Assembly (NCBI RefSeq): GCF_027497175.1
Contig: NZ_CP114901.1
Coordinates: forward strand, 6,431,828 to 6,495,827
From: Verrucosispora sp. WMMD573
Lineage (GTDB): Bacteria > Actinomycetota > Actinomycetes > Mycobacteriales > Micromonosporaceae
DNA length: 64,000 nt
Direction of reading: 5' to 3'
In this document: positions 56,969 through 64,000 of the stretch, piece by piece
Layout: each line of letters begins with the position of its first letter
How positions within the stretch are numbered: position 1 is the stretch's first letter
Made by a program: the position numbers and the translations under genes
The notes under the pieces: generated by a model
Told to the model about the DNA's origin: nothing
The model's input: only the letters and a program-made list of their open reading frames with translations
The model's database searches: none

Positions 56969-57667
56969 TCAGCGGGCGTCGGTCTCCCCGGTGACCGGCG
57001 GATGGGCCCGCGGCGGCGCGTAGCGGGAGACGTACTCCTGACCGGTGAGCTTCTGGATCTCACCCATCATCTCGTCGGTCATCTGCCGCAGCGACAGCCG
57101 GTCGTCCGGCCGGCCGGTGAAGTCGAGCGGCTTGCCGAACTTGATGGTGATCTTGCCCGTGAAGGGGCGCGGCACCCGGGCACCGATCGGCTGCACCTTC
57201 TCGGTGCCGATCATGCCCACCGGAATGATCGGCACACCGGCCGCGATGGCGAGCCGGACCGCACCGGTGCGCCCCCGGTACAGTCGCCCGTCCGGCGAAC
57301 GGGTGCCCTCCGGGTATACCACCACCAGGTCGCCGCCCTTGAGCGCCGGAATGGCGGCGTCGAACGCGGCGAGCGCGGCGCGCCCGCCGGCCCGCTCCAC
57401 CGGAATCGCACCGAGACCGGTGAGGACGAACTTGGAGAAGCGGCCCTTGACGCCGGTGCCGGTGAAATACTCGGACTTCGCCCAGAACGCCAGGTGCCGG
57501 GGTACCACCGTGCCGAGGAACAGTTCGTCGGCCACCGACAGGTGGTTGCCGGCGAAGATCGCGCCGCCCTTGTCCGGGATGTGCTCCAGCCCCTCCACCG
57601 TCGGACGGAACGCCAGCCGCATCGCGGGCCCCACGGTGAGCTTGCCGATGGTGTAGAGCAGCGGCAC
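56969..57667 (-). CDS. 1-acylglycerol-3-phosphate acyltransferase (PlsC-like)
   Basis: 232 residues. The HxxxxD motif is in AGNHLSVADE and the phosphate-binding motif is VVVYPEGTRSPDG; GRTGAVRLAIAAGVPIIPVG follows. Converts lysophosphatidate to phosphatidate at the membrane. Actinobacteria carry several paralogues, so the exact acceptor is uncertain. Monocistronic, 150 bases from the ileS stop. Confidence 0.92.
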   Translation of the reverse strand: MPLLYTIGKLTVGPAMRLAFRPTVEGLEHIPDKGGAIFAGNHLSVADELFLGTVVPRHLAFWAKSEYFTGTGVKGRFSKFVLTGLGAIPVERAGGRAALAAFDAAIPALKGGDLVVVYPEGTRSPDGRLYRGRTGAVRLAIAAGVPIIPVGMIGTEKVQPIGARVPRPFTGKITIKFGKPLDFTGRPDDRLSLRQMTDEMMGEIQKLTGQEYVSRYAPPRAHPPVTGETDAR

Positions 57668-57780
57668 TGGTCCTCCGGCGGATCGAGTGAGGTAAGAGGC
57701 GGTGTCACCGTAGCGGACCGCCCCACGACAGCATGCGTGAGGTCGGGCTGGTCCGCTGGCTGAGTACGGGTCGCCGGGAA

Positions 57781-57810
57781 GAGGCCCCTCCGGCCGGAAG
57801 GGGCCCCTCC
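57781..57810 (-). terminator. Possible ileS terminator
   Basis: An imperfect GC-rich inverted repeat (GAGGCCCCTCCGG with CCGGAAGGGGCCCCTC, bulged) begins 8 bases past the ileS stop. The structure is plausible but weaker than the other hairpins in the window. Confidence 0.45.
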
Positions 57811-57817
57811 GGGCAAC

Positions 57818-60800
57818 TCAGACGCGACGAACGACCACCGTCACCGGCACGCCCTCGCCGACCTCACCGGCGAAGCCGTCGACCCCGTCGGCGAAGTCGA
57901 TGCTGTCGGCGAGCACCTCCCGGGTCACGAAGTCCCGGTACCCGGCCACCGCAACCCGTACCTCGTCGGCGCCCGACGCGGTCACCGCGATCCGGTCGGA
58001 CACGTCGAGGTCGGCGTCGCGGCGGGCCTGCTGCACCACCCGGACGAAGTCCCGGGCCACCCCCTCGGCGGCCAGTTCGGCGGTGACCGTGGTGTCCAGC
58101 ACCACCACCCCCTCGCCGCCGGGCAGTGGCGCCGAATGCTCCGCGTCGGCGGCGACCAGCCGCAGCTCGTACTCGCCCTCGGCCAGGGTGACTCCGGCGG
58201 CCACCGGAGCGCCGTCGACCAGCTCCCACTCCCCCGCCTTGACCGCCTTGATCACCTGCTGCACCTGCTTGCCGACCCGCGGCCCGAGCGCCCGCGGCAC
58301 CACCGTCAACACCTGCTGGCAGTACGCCGACACCGCATCGGTGAAGTCGACCTCCTTGACGTTGACCTCGTCGGCCACCAGGTCCGCGAAGGGCCCCAGC
58401 TGCCCGGCCGCCGGGCTGGCCACGGTCAGTTTCGCCAGCGGCAGCCGCACCCGCAGCCCCTTGGCCTTGCGCAGCGACAGCGTCGCCGAGGCCACCGCCC
58501 GTACCGCGTCCATCGCGGCCACCAGTTCATGGTCGGCCGGGAACTCCTCGGCCACCGGCCAGTCGGTCAGGTGCACCGACCGCTCGCCGGTCAGCCCGCG
58601 CCAGATCTCCTCAGCGGTGAGCGGCGCCAGCGGCGCCACCACCCGGCAGAGCGTCTCCAGCACGGTCCACAGCGTGTCGAACGCGTCCGCGTCGCCCGCC
58701 CAGAAACGGTCCCGGGAGCGACGCACGTACCAGTTGGTCAGCGCGTCCAGGTAGGACCGCACGGTGGCGCAGGCACCCGAGATGTCGTACGCGTCCATCT
58801 GCGCGCCGGCCGTCGACACCAGCTCGTTCGTCTTCGCCAGCACGTACCGGTCGAGCACGTTCGTCGAGTCGGTGCGGCGACGCGCCTGATACCCGTCCGC
58901 GTTGGCGTAGAGCGAGAAGAAGTACCAGACGTTCCACAGCGGCAGCAGCACCTGCCGGACGGCGTCACGCACGCTCGACTCGGTGACCGGCATGTCCCCG
59001 CCACGCAGCACCGGCGAGGACATCAGCATCCAGCGCATCGCGTCCGAGCCGTACGAGTCGAAGACGTGGTAGACGTCCGGGTAGTTGCGCAGGCTCTTGG
59101 ACATCTTGCGCCCGTCGGAGCCGAGCAGGATGCCGTGGCTGAGGCAGTTGCGGAACGCCGGCCTGTCGAACAGCGCGGTGGCCAGCACGTGTATCGTGTA
59201 GAACCAGCCGCGGGTCTGCCCGATGTACTCGACGATGAAGTCGCCCGGGTAGTGGTGCTCGAACCACTCACGGTTCTCGAACGGATAGTGCACCTGCGCG
59301 AACGGCATCGAGCCGGACTCGAACCAGCAGTCCAGCACCTCCGGCACCCGACGCATCATCGACCGACCGGTCGGATCGTCCGGGTTGGGGCGGACCAGCT
59401 CGTCCACCACCGGCCGGTGCAGGTCGCTCAGGCGTACCCCGAAGTCCCGTTCGATTTCGGCCAGCGACCCGTACACGTCCACCCGTGGGTAGTTCGGATC
59501 GTCGGACTTCCACACCGGGATGGGCGAGCCCCAGAACCGGTTGCGGCTGATCGACCAGTCGCGGGCGTTGGCCAGCCACTTGCCGAAGGAGCCGTCCTTG
59601 ATGTGCCCCGGCGTCCAGTTGATCTGCTGGTTCAGCTCGACCATCCGGTCCTTGAACCGGGTCACCGCCACGAACCAGGACGACACCGCCTTGTAGACCA
59701 GCGGCGTGTCGCAGCGCCAGCAGTGCGGGTACGAGTGGGTGTAGGTGTCCTGCTTGAGCACCACCCCCCGCTCCCTGAGCTGGCGGATCACCGGCTTGTT
59801 GACGTCGAAGACCTGCTCGCCCTGGAAGGGCGGCACCAGCGCGGTGAAGCGGGTGTGATCGTCTACGGTGACGATGGTCGGGATGCCGGCGGCGTTGCAC
59901 ACGTTCTGGTCGTCCTCGCCGAAGGCGGGTGCCAGGTGCACGATCCCGGTGCCGTCCTCGGTGGTCACGAACTCCCCCCCGAGCACCTGGTACGCGTTCG
60001 GCCCGGCCTGCTCGACGAGGAAGTCGAACAACGGGGTGTAGCGGCGGCCGACCAGGTCCGCGCCGCGCACCGTGCCGACCTGCTGGTACCCGTCGAGCTC
60101 CTTGGCGTACGCGCCGAGCCGAGCCGAGCCCACCAGGTGACGAACGCCGTCGCGCTCCAGCACCGCGTACTCGATGTCCGGGCCGACGGCCAGGGCCAGG
60201 TTCGACGGCAGGGTCCACGGCGTGGTGGTCCAGACGCCCAACCGCACCGGCCCCCGGAGCAGTTCCGGCGCCGCGTCGTCGGCGGTCAGCTCGAACCACA
60301 CCGTCAGCGTCGGGTCGTGTCGGTCGCGGTAGACGTCGTCCATCCGGGTCTCGGTGTTCGACAGCGGCGTCTCGCACCGCCAGCAGTACGCCAACACCCG
60401 GAAGCCCTCGTAGACCAGGCCCTTGTCGTGCAGGGTCTTGAAGGCCCACATGACGCTTTCCATGTAGTCCAGGTCGAGGGTCTTGTAGTCGTTGGTGAAG
60501 TCGACCCATCGGGCCTGGCGGGTGACGTACCGCTCCCAGTCCTGGGTGAACTCCAGCACCGAGCTGCGGCAGGCGTCGTTGAACCGGGCCACACCGAGGT
60601 CGAGGATCTCCGCCTTGCTGGTGATGCCGAGCTGCTTCTCGGCTACCACCTCGGCGGGAAGGCCGTGGCAGTCCCAACCGAAGCGCCGCTCCACCCGCCG
60701 GCCGCGCATGGTCTGGTAACGCGGCACCACGTCCTTGACGTACCCGGTGAACAGGTGGCCGTAGTGCGGCAGCCCGTTGGCGAACGGCGGGCCGTCGTAG

Positions 60801-60964
60801 AAGACGTACTCGTTCTTCCCCTGGTCGCCGGCCGGGCGGGCATCCACGGACGCCTCGAAGGTCTTGTCGGCCGTCCAGTGCTCCAGGACCCGGCGCTCGA
60901 CCGCGGGCAGGTCCGGGCTCGCCGGTACGCCGCCGGCGGTCGGGTCGTGCAACGGATAGGCCAT
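57818..60964 (-). CDS. ileS: Isoleucine-tRNA ligase
   Basis: 1048 residues from ATG 60964 ([16 protein letters not shown]). Class I synthetase: HYGH in [12 protein letters not shown] is the HIGH motif, and [13 protein letters not shown] contains KMSKS. The editing domain lies between, and the anticodon-binding domain ends the protein. The length matches the roughly 1040-residue eukaryote-like type common in actinobacteria. An open frame extends to 61066 but runs into the T-box leader and has no coding support. Expression is probably set by tRNA-Ile charging through that leader. Confidence 0.96.
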   Translation of the reverse strand: MAYPLHDPTAGGVPASPDLPAVERRVLEHWTADKTFEASVDARPAGDQGKNEYVFYDGPPFANGLPHYGHLFTGYVKDVVPRYQTMRGRRVERRFGWDCHGLPAEVVAEKQLGITSKAEILDLGVARFNDACRSSVLEFTQDWERYVTRQARWVDFTNDYKTLDLDYMESVMWAFKTLHDKGLVYEGFRVLAYCWRCETPLSNTETRMDDVYRDRHDPTLTVWFELTADDAAPELLRGPVRLGVWTTTPWTLPSNLALAVGPDIEYAVLERDGVRHLVGSARLGAYAKELDGYQQVGTVRGADLVGRRYTPLFDFLVEQAGPNAYQVLGGEFVTTEDGTGIVHLAPAFGEDDQNVCNAAGIPTIVTVDDHTRFTALVPPFQGEQVFDVNKPVIRQLRERGVVLKQDTYTHSYPHCWRCDTPLVYKAVSSWFVAVTRFKDRMVELNQQINWTPGHIKDGSFGKWLANARDWSISRNRFWGSPIPVWKSDDPNYPRVDVYGSLAEIERDFGVRLSDLHRPVVDELVRPNPDDPTGRSMMRRVPEVLDCWFESGSMPFAQVHYPFENREWFEHHYPGDFIVEYIGQTRGWFYTIHVLATALFDRPAFRNCLSHGILLGSDGRKMSKSLRNYPDVYHVFDSYGSDAMRWMLMSSPVLRGGDMPVTESSVRDAVRQVLLPLWNVWYFFSLYANADGYQARRRTDSTNVLDRYVLAKTNELVSTAGAQMDAYDISGACATVRSYLDALTNWYVRRSRDRFWAGDADAFDTLWTVLETLCRVVAPLAPLTAEEIWRGLTGERSVHLTDWPVAEEFPADHELVAAMDAVRAVASATLSLRKAKGLRVRLPLAKLTVASPAAGQLGPFADLVADEVNVKEVDFTDAVSAYCQQVLTVVPRALGPRVGKQVQQVIKAVKAGEWELVDGAPVAAGVTLAEGEYELRLVAADAEHSAPLPGGEGVVVLDTTVTAELAAEGVARDFVRVVQQARRDADLDVSDRIAVTASGADEVRVAVAGYRDFVTREVLADSIDFADGVDGFAGEVGEGVPVTVVVRRV

Positions 60965-61197
60965 CGGGGGTCGCTCTCCTCGCTGACGCTCACTGTCGTG
61001 GGTCTGCGAGGACGAGCCTTGCCGGTACGCCGTCACCGGCGCCCCGGGCCAAGCCCGCGGTACCACCCCGCTTGGCGGTCAGGTTCGACCGCCCGCTCGT
61101 TGGTCGGCGATAACGGGCCGCCCCGTCCGGTTCTACTGAGCCGGTCACCCGGCCGTTCTTCCGGAAGCTCCCCGGTGATGGCCGGATCATCGCCCTA
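60965..61197 (-). promoter_or_regulatory. T-box riboswitch for ileS, translational type
   Basis: Reading the minus strand: Stem I contains GATCCGGCCATCACCGGGGA with the Ile specifier ATC (plus 61177-61179). Then GGAAGAACGG follows, and the T-box GGTGGTACCGCGG is at 61055-61067. Downstream, TCCTCGC (61006-61012) is the exact complement of GCGAGGA (60977-60983), which overlaps the ileS ribosome site. So an anti-SD helix can form when tRNA is charged, and the T-box/uncharged tRNA pairing would disrupt it. This matches known actinobacterial ileS T-boxes, which control translation start, not termination. The 5' end is approximate. Confidence 0.93.
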
Positions 61198-61202
61198 CCC
61201 AC

Positions 61203-61236
61203 CCATGATACCCACCCCACCCCCACCCCTCCCCCC
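61203..61236 (-). repeat. G-quadruplex-like tract upstream of the ileS leader
   Basis: On the minus strand, runs GGGGGG, GGGG, GGGGG, GGGG and GGG are separated by one or two bases, ending in TATCATGGG just before the T-box. It resembles the tract at 28584-28618. Confidence 0.78.
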
Positions 61237-61244
61237 AATAACCT

Positions 61245-61343
61245 CCACCCCTCAGCCACCGCGATCATGCAGTTGTGGCACCTGCCAAAACATGCCATCC
61301 AGCGCAATCCGGCAACCACAACTGCATGATCGGCCAGGGGTGG
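61245..61343. repeat. GATCATG palindrome between phoD and ileS
   Basis: Inner arms CGATCATGCAGTTGTGG (61262-61278) and its exact complement (61316-61332) are separated by 37 bases. An outer CCACCCCT/AGGGGTGG pair lies at 61245-61252 and 61336-61343. It starts directly after the phoD stop on the minus strand, so it may terminate phoD. The related palindrome at 28517-28577 shares GATCATG and the GTT edge. Confidence 0.8.
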
Positions 61344-61344
61344 A

Positions 61345-62895
61345 TCAGGGGGCGGGGAGGGTGGTGGTCCAGAGGGAACGTCCAGCGCGGTCGCGGAGGT
61401 GGACGGTGAGGGCTCGGGTGTCGGCGTCGATCTGGACCTCGCCGAAGTGTTGGAAGCCCTCTGCCGGGGAGGTGTTGGCCCGCGGCGGGGCGTTGACGAA
61501 GACGGCCTTCGGCCCGAAGGTGCCGTCCAGCGCGTTGGGGCCGAAGGCACCGGCGTGCGCCGGCCCGGAGACGAACTCCCAGAACGGGGTGAAATCGGCG
61601 ACCGCCGCCCGCGCCGGGTCGTAGTGGTGCGCGGCGGTGTAGTGCACGTCCGCGGTGAGGAAGACGATCCCGGTCACCCCCGCCCGGTGGGCCGCGCCGA
61701 GCACCTGCGCGAACTCCAACTCCCGCCCGGCGGGAGCGCCCGGGTCACCCTGCGCCACCCCCTCCTGCGCGCCCGCGCCGTCGGGCACCACCAGCCCCAG
61801 CGGCAGGTCGATGGCGATGACCTTCCAGGCAGCCCGGGACCGGGTCAGTTCCCGGATCAGCCAGGCCCGCTGCTCGGCGCCGAGCAGGCCACGCTTCGGA
61901 TCGGCGTAGGTGTTGCCGTCGTTGGGGTCCTTGTAGGTCCGCATGTCCAGCACAAAGAGATCCAGCAACGGGCCGTACGGCAGCCGTCGGTAGCGCGGCC
62001 CGTCCGACGGCGTGGGCAGCCACTCGTCGAAGGCCCGCCGGGCCCGCGCGGCGAGCACATCCACCCGACGCTCGGTGTAGCGGCTGTCGGTCAGCACCTC
62101 GCCCGGATACCAGTTGTTCGTCACCTCATGGTCGTCCCACTGGTTGACCTGGGGCACCTCCGCGACGAACGCCCGCAGGTGCTCGTCGAGCAGGTTGTAC
62201 GCGAACTGGCCACGGAATTCGGCAAGCGACTCGGCAACCTTGAGCTTCTCCGGCACGACCAGATTGCGCCACACCCGCCCGTCGGGCAGCGTCACCGTCT
62301 CGGCGAGCGGATTGTCGGCGTACACCGTGTCACCGCTGCACAGGAAGAAGTCCGGTCGGCGCTCCCGCATCGCCCGGAAGATCTCCATCCCGCCGAAGTC
62401 CGGTGCGATGCCCCAGCCCTGACCGGCGATGTCCCCGGTCCAGACGAACCGCACGTCGCGCCGCTGGTGCGGCATCGGGGCGGTGGTCAGCGAGCCGGTC
62501 AGCGGCGCGCTGGCCAGGCCCGGCCGGTCCAGGCTCTCCACCCGCACCCGGTAGTGCAGCCGCTCGGCGCCGGGCAGCCCGCGTAGCCGCACCCTGCCGG
62601 TGAAGTCGGTCTCCGGGGTCAGCACCGGCCCACGTACCCGACGGGCACCCCGCAGGTCGGGCCGGCGGGACACCTCCACCATCATCCGCCCCGGGCGGTC
62701 GGCCCGGGTCCAGAGCACCGTCGAGTCCGCCGTGGCGGCTCCGCTCTGCACTCCGTGTGTCAGCATCGGCCGCCCGGCGGGCCGCCAGGCCGGCCCGGCG
62801 AGCGCGCCCGGTCCACCCAACAGCACACCACCGGCCACCCCGGTGCCGGCGAGCAGGCCGGCCCGCAGCAGGGTACGTCGGTCGAGTTCGGTCAT
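61345..62895 (-). CDS. PhoD-family alkaline phosphatase/phosphodiesterase, Tat-exported
   Basis: 516 residues from ATG 62895 with AGGAGGAAAG directly upstream. The Tat signal is DRRTLLRAGLLAGTGVAGGV. An N-terminal Fn3-like domain (RMMVEVSRRPDLRGARRV) leads to the catalytic domain with GDIAGQGWG, SGDTVYADNP, WDDHEVTNNW and TADVHYTAAHHY, the Fe/Ca ligands of PhoD. Exported phosphatase for phosphate scavenging. I saw no clear Pho box upstream. Confidence 0.92.
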   Translation of the reverse strand: MTELDRRTLLRAGLLAGTGVAGGVLLGGPGALAGPAWRPAGRPMLTHGVQSGAATADSTVLWTRADRPGRMMVEVSRRPDLRGARRVRGPVLTPETDFTGRVRLRGLPGAERLHYRVRVESLDRPGLASAPLTGSLTTAPMPHQRRDVRFVWTGDIAGQGWGIAPDFGGMEIFRAMRERRPDFFLCSGDTVYADNPLAETVTLPDGRVWRNLVVPEKLKVAESLAEFRGQFAYNLLDEHLRAFVAEVPQVNQWDDHEVTNNWYPGEVLTDSRYTERRVDVLAARARRAFDEWLPTPSDGPRYRRLPYGPLLDLFVLDMRTYKDPNDGNTYADPKRGLLGAEQRAWLIRELTRSRAAWKVIAIDLPLGLVVPDGAGAQEGVAQGDPGAPAGRELEFAQVLGAAHRAGVTGIVFLTADVHYTAAHHYDPARAAVADFTPFWEFVSGPAHAGAFGPNALDGTFGPKAVFVNAPPRANTSPAEGFQHFGEVQIDADTRALTVHLRDRAGRSLWTTTLPAP

Positions 62896-63011
62896 CTTTC
62901 CTCCTGATTGAGGGGTCTGACCGCTTCGGTCTACCGGGCGGACGTGGCCGTCGGCGTCTGTCCGGGTGACCGTCGCCGGAACGGTGCATGACCGGCGTCA
63001 CATGCCCCATT

Positions 63012-63039
63012 TGTCACGCGACGGGCCGGGCGATCCGTC
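63012..63039 (+). promoter_or_regulatory. Putative ECF41-type promoter
   Basis: TGTCACG at 63012-63018 and CGTC at 63036-63039 with 17 bases between them fit the ECF41 promoter pattern (TGTCACA and CGTC). It lies 37 bases ahead of the AhpD-like gene, which is coupled to an ECF41-type sigma gene. Autoregulation is therefore likely. Confidence 0.65.
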
Positions 63040-63075
63040 GTGGTGGTGTCAGACCGAACTATCGGGGAGGTTGTC

Positions 63076-63516
63076 ATGCAGCGGATCAACGTGGCCGAGG
63101 TGGCGCCGGAGGCGTTCGGCACCGTGCTGGGGCTGGAGAAGTACGTCCGGGCCAACGTCGACCACACCGTGTTGGAGTTGGTGAAACTGCGCGCGTCGAT
63201 GCTGAACGGCTGCACGTACTGCGTCGACATGCACAGCCGGGAGGCGCTCGGCGCCGGCGAGTCGAGCCGACGACTGTTCGCGGTGGCCGCCTGGCGAGAG
63301 GCGCCCTTCTTCGACGAGCGGGAACGCGCCGCGCTCGCGTTGACCGACGCGGTCACCCGGCTCGGCGAACACGGTGTGCCCGACGACGTCTGGGACGCCG
63401 CGTCGAAGGTGTGGTCGGAGAAGGCCCTCGCCGACCTGGTTCTGGCGATTGCCACAATCAACGTGTGGAACCGGATCGCGGTGACCTTCCGCAACGAGCT
63501 GCCGACGGACGTGTGA
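63076..63516 (+). CDS. Carboxymuconolactone decarboxylase/AhpD-like protein
   Basis: 146 residues from ATG 63076 with GGGGAGG upstream. LRASMLNGCTYCVDMHSREA has the CxxC-x3-H active site of AhpD-like alkylhydroperoxidases, and LVLAIATINVWNRIAV completes the helical fold. It probably reduces peroxides or carries a disulfide. Its GTG-TGA end overlaps the start of the sigma factor gene. This pairing is the known neighbourhood of ECF41 sigma factors. Confidence 0.93.
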   Translation: MQRINVAEVAPEAFGTVLGLEKYVRANVDHTVLELVKLRASMLNGCTYCVDMHSREALGAGESSRRLFAVAAWREAPFFDERERAALALTDAVTRLGEHGVPDDVWDAASKVWSEKALADLVLAIATINVWNRIAVTFRNELPTDV

Positions 63517-64000
63517 GTCCGGTCGACGCGGCGGAGGCGGCCGGTGCGCTCGACGCGCACCGGCCGATGCTACTCGGGCTGGCCTACCGGTTGTTGGGTA
63601 GCCGCCACGACGCCGAGGACGTCCTCCAGGAGGCTTACCTGCGCTGGTTACGGGTCGACCGCGCCGAGGTGAGCGAGCCGCGTCGCTACCTGTCCCGGGT
63701 GGTGACCCACCTGTCGATGGACCGGCTACGGGCCCGGCAGGCCGCCCGCGAGACGTACGTCGGGTCATGGTTGCCGGAGCCGGTGCCCACCGCGCCGTCG
63801 CCGTTCGGGCCGCTGGAGCGCGCCGAGTTGCGCGACTCGCTCTCCACCGCGCTGCTGCACCTGCTGGAGCGGCTCACCCCGCCGGAGCGCGCCGTCTATG
63901 TGCTGCACACCGCCTTCGAGCTGCCCTACGCCGAGATCGCCGAGGTGCTGGAGCGCTCCGCCGAGGACTGCCGACAGCTGCACCACCGGGCGAGCGTCCG
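63513..64000 (+). CDS. ECF sigma factor, ECF41/SigJ type, 3' truncated
   Basis: About 162 residues visible from GTG 63513, overlapping the upstream stop by 4 bases. Sigma2: MLLGLAYRLLGSRHDAEDVL with DAEDVLQEAYLRW. The linker carries SWLPEP, typical of ECF41. Sigma4: LERLTPPERAVYVLHTAFEL and YAEIAEVLERSAEDCRQLHH. ECF41 proteins end in a SnoaL-like extension that sets activity in place of an anti-sigma factor; that part lies beyond base 64000. Confidence 0.92.
   Translation, partial: MSPVDAAEAAGALDAHRPMLLGLAYRLLGSRHDAEDVLQEAYLRWLRVDRAEVSEPRRYLSRVVTHLSMDRLRARQAARETYVGSWLPEPVPTAPSPFGPLERAELRDSLSTALLHLLERLTPPERAVYVLHTAFELPYAEIAEVLERSAEDCRQLHHRASV

Noticed and set aside
60965..61066. Longer ileS reading from an ATG-like start at 61066
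   Set aside because: It lies inside the T-box sequence; the ATG at 60964 has the regulated ribosome site and the conserved N-terminus.
58136..61624. 1162-codon plus-strand open frame opposite ileS
   Set aside because: Shadow of ileS and its T-box; no recognisable domain.
62896..63011. Pho box ahead of the PhoD gene
   Set aside because: I found no repeated GTTCACC-type units with 11-base spacing.

Overview
The window is high-GC (about 70% or more), densely coded actinobacterial chromosome. Many starts are GTG, purine-rich Shine-Dalgarno (SD) sites are common, and many neighbouring genes overlap by 4 bases. Gene content and order fit Micromonosporaceae (Micromonospora or a close relative). 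This placement comes from recognised protein families and synteny, not from a database search. No rRNA, tRNA, CRISPR array, prophage or insertion sequence was seen.

Layout. 1-2.1 kb: end of a PHP-domain gene with a coupled gene of unknown function. 2.5-4.0 kb: 6-phosphogluconate dehydrogenase (gnd). 4.3-18.6 kb: a long minus-strand series hrcA-dnaJ-rsmE-HIT-serine hydrolase-phoH-ybeY-corC-cytidine deaminase-like-era, then recO-uppS, interrupted by an acyltransferase and an oppositely oriented DUF4097 lipoprotein. A CIRCE operator lies ahead of hrcA. phoH carries a 354-residue intein. 18.7-24.8 kb: DUF4870 protein, hemW, enoyl-CoA hydratase, a secreted protein, a phytanoyl-CoA dioxygenase-like enzyme, MOSC and GlsB proteins. 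24.9-38 kb: lepA, DUF4240, a phosphotransferase, rpsT, holA, comEC, comEA, an SDR, DegV, a histidine phosphatase, rsfS and nadD. 38-45.6 kb is more accessory: pepN, a lone DUF397 protein, a CYP152-type P450, a three-gene envelope/stress operon and a GNAT. 45.7-54.7 kb: obgE-rpmA-rplU, a lipoprotein, rne, and the paired radical-SAM genes TIGR03936/TIGR03960. 54.7-64 kb: TMEM175 channel, proline-rich membrane protein, plsC, ileS behind a T-box, PhoD phosphatase, and an AhpD-like gene coupled to an ECF41-type sigma factor cut by the window edge.

The core minus-strand genes serve translation and ribosome quality control (era, ybeY, lepA, rsfS, obgE, rsmE, rpsT, rplU, rpmA, ileS), RNA decay (rne), heat-shock control (hrcA/dnaJ), replication and repair (holA, recO), DNA uptake (comEA/comEC) and envelope precursors (uppS, plsC). 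The same order (rne, rplU, rpmA, obgE ... nadD, rsfS ... comEA, comEC, holA, rpsT, lepA, hemW, hrcA, dnaJ, rsmE, phoH, ybeY, corC, era, recO, uppS) is the deep actinobacterial synteny known from Mycobacterium tuberculosis.

The most notable points are: a class 3 (Trp-Cys-Thr) intein with a LAGLIDADG endonuclease between the ATPase motifs of PhoH; a conserved DUF2344 gene with no canonical start codon, where an ATC with a good SD site sits at the expected start; a translational T-box on ileS with a visible SD-sequestering helix; an ECF41-type promoter matching the sigma factor encoded just downstream; and two intergenic sites that pair a GATCATG palindrome with a G-quadruplex-like tract in the same order and orientation. 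No wholly new multi-gene system was identified.
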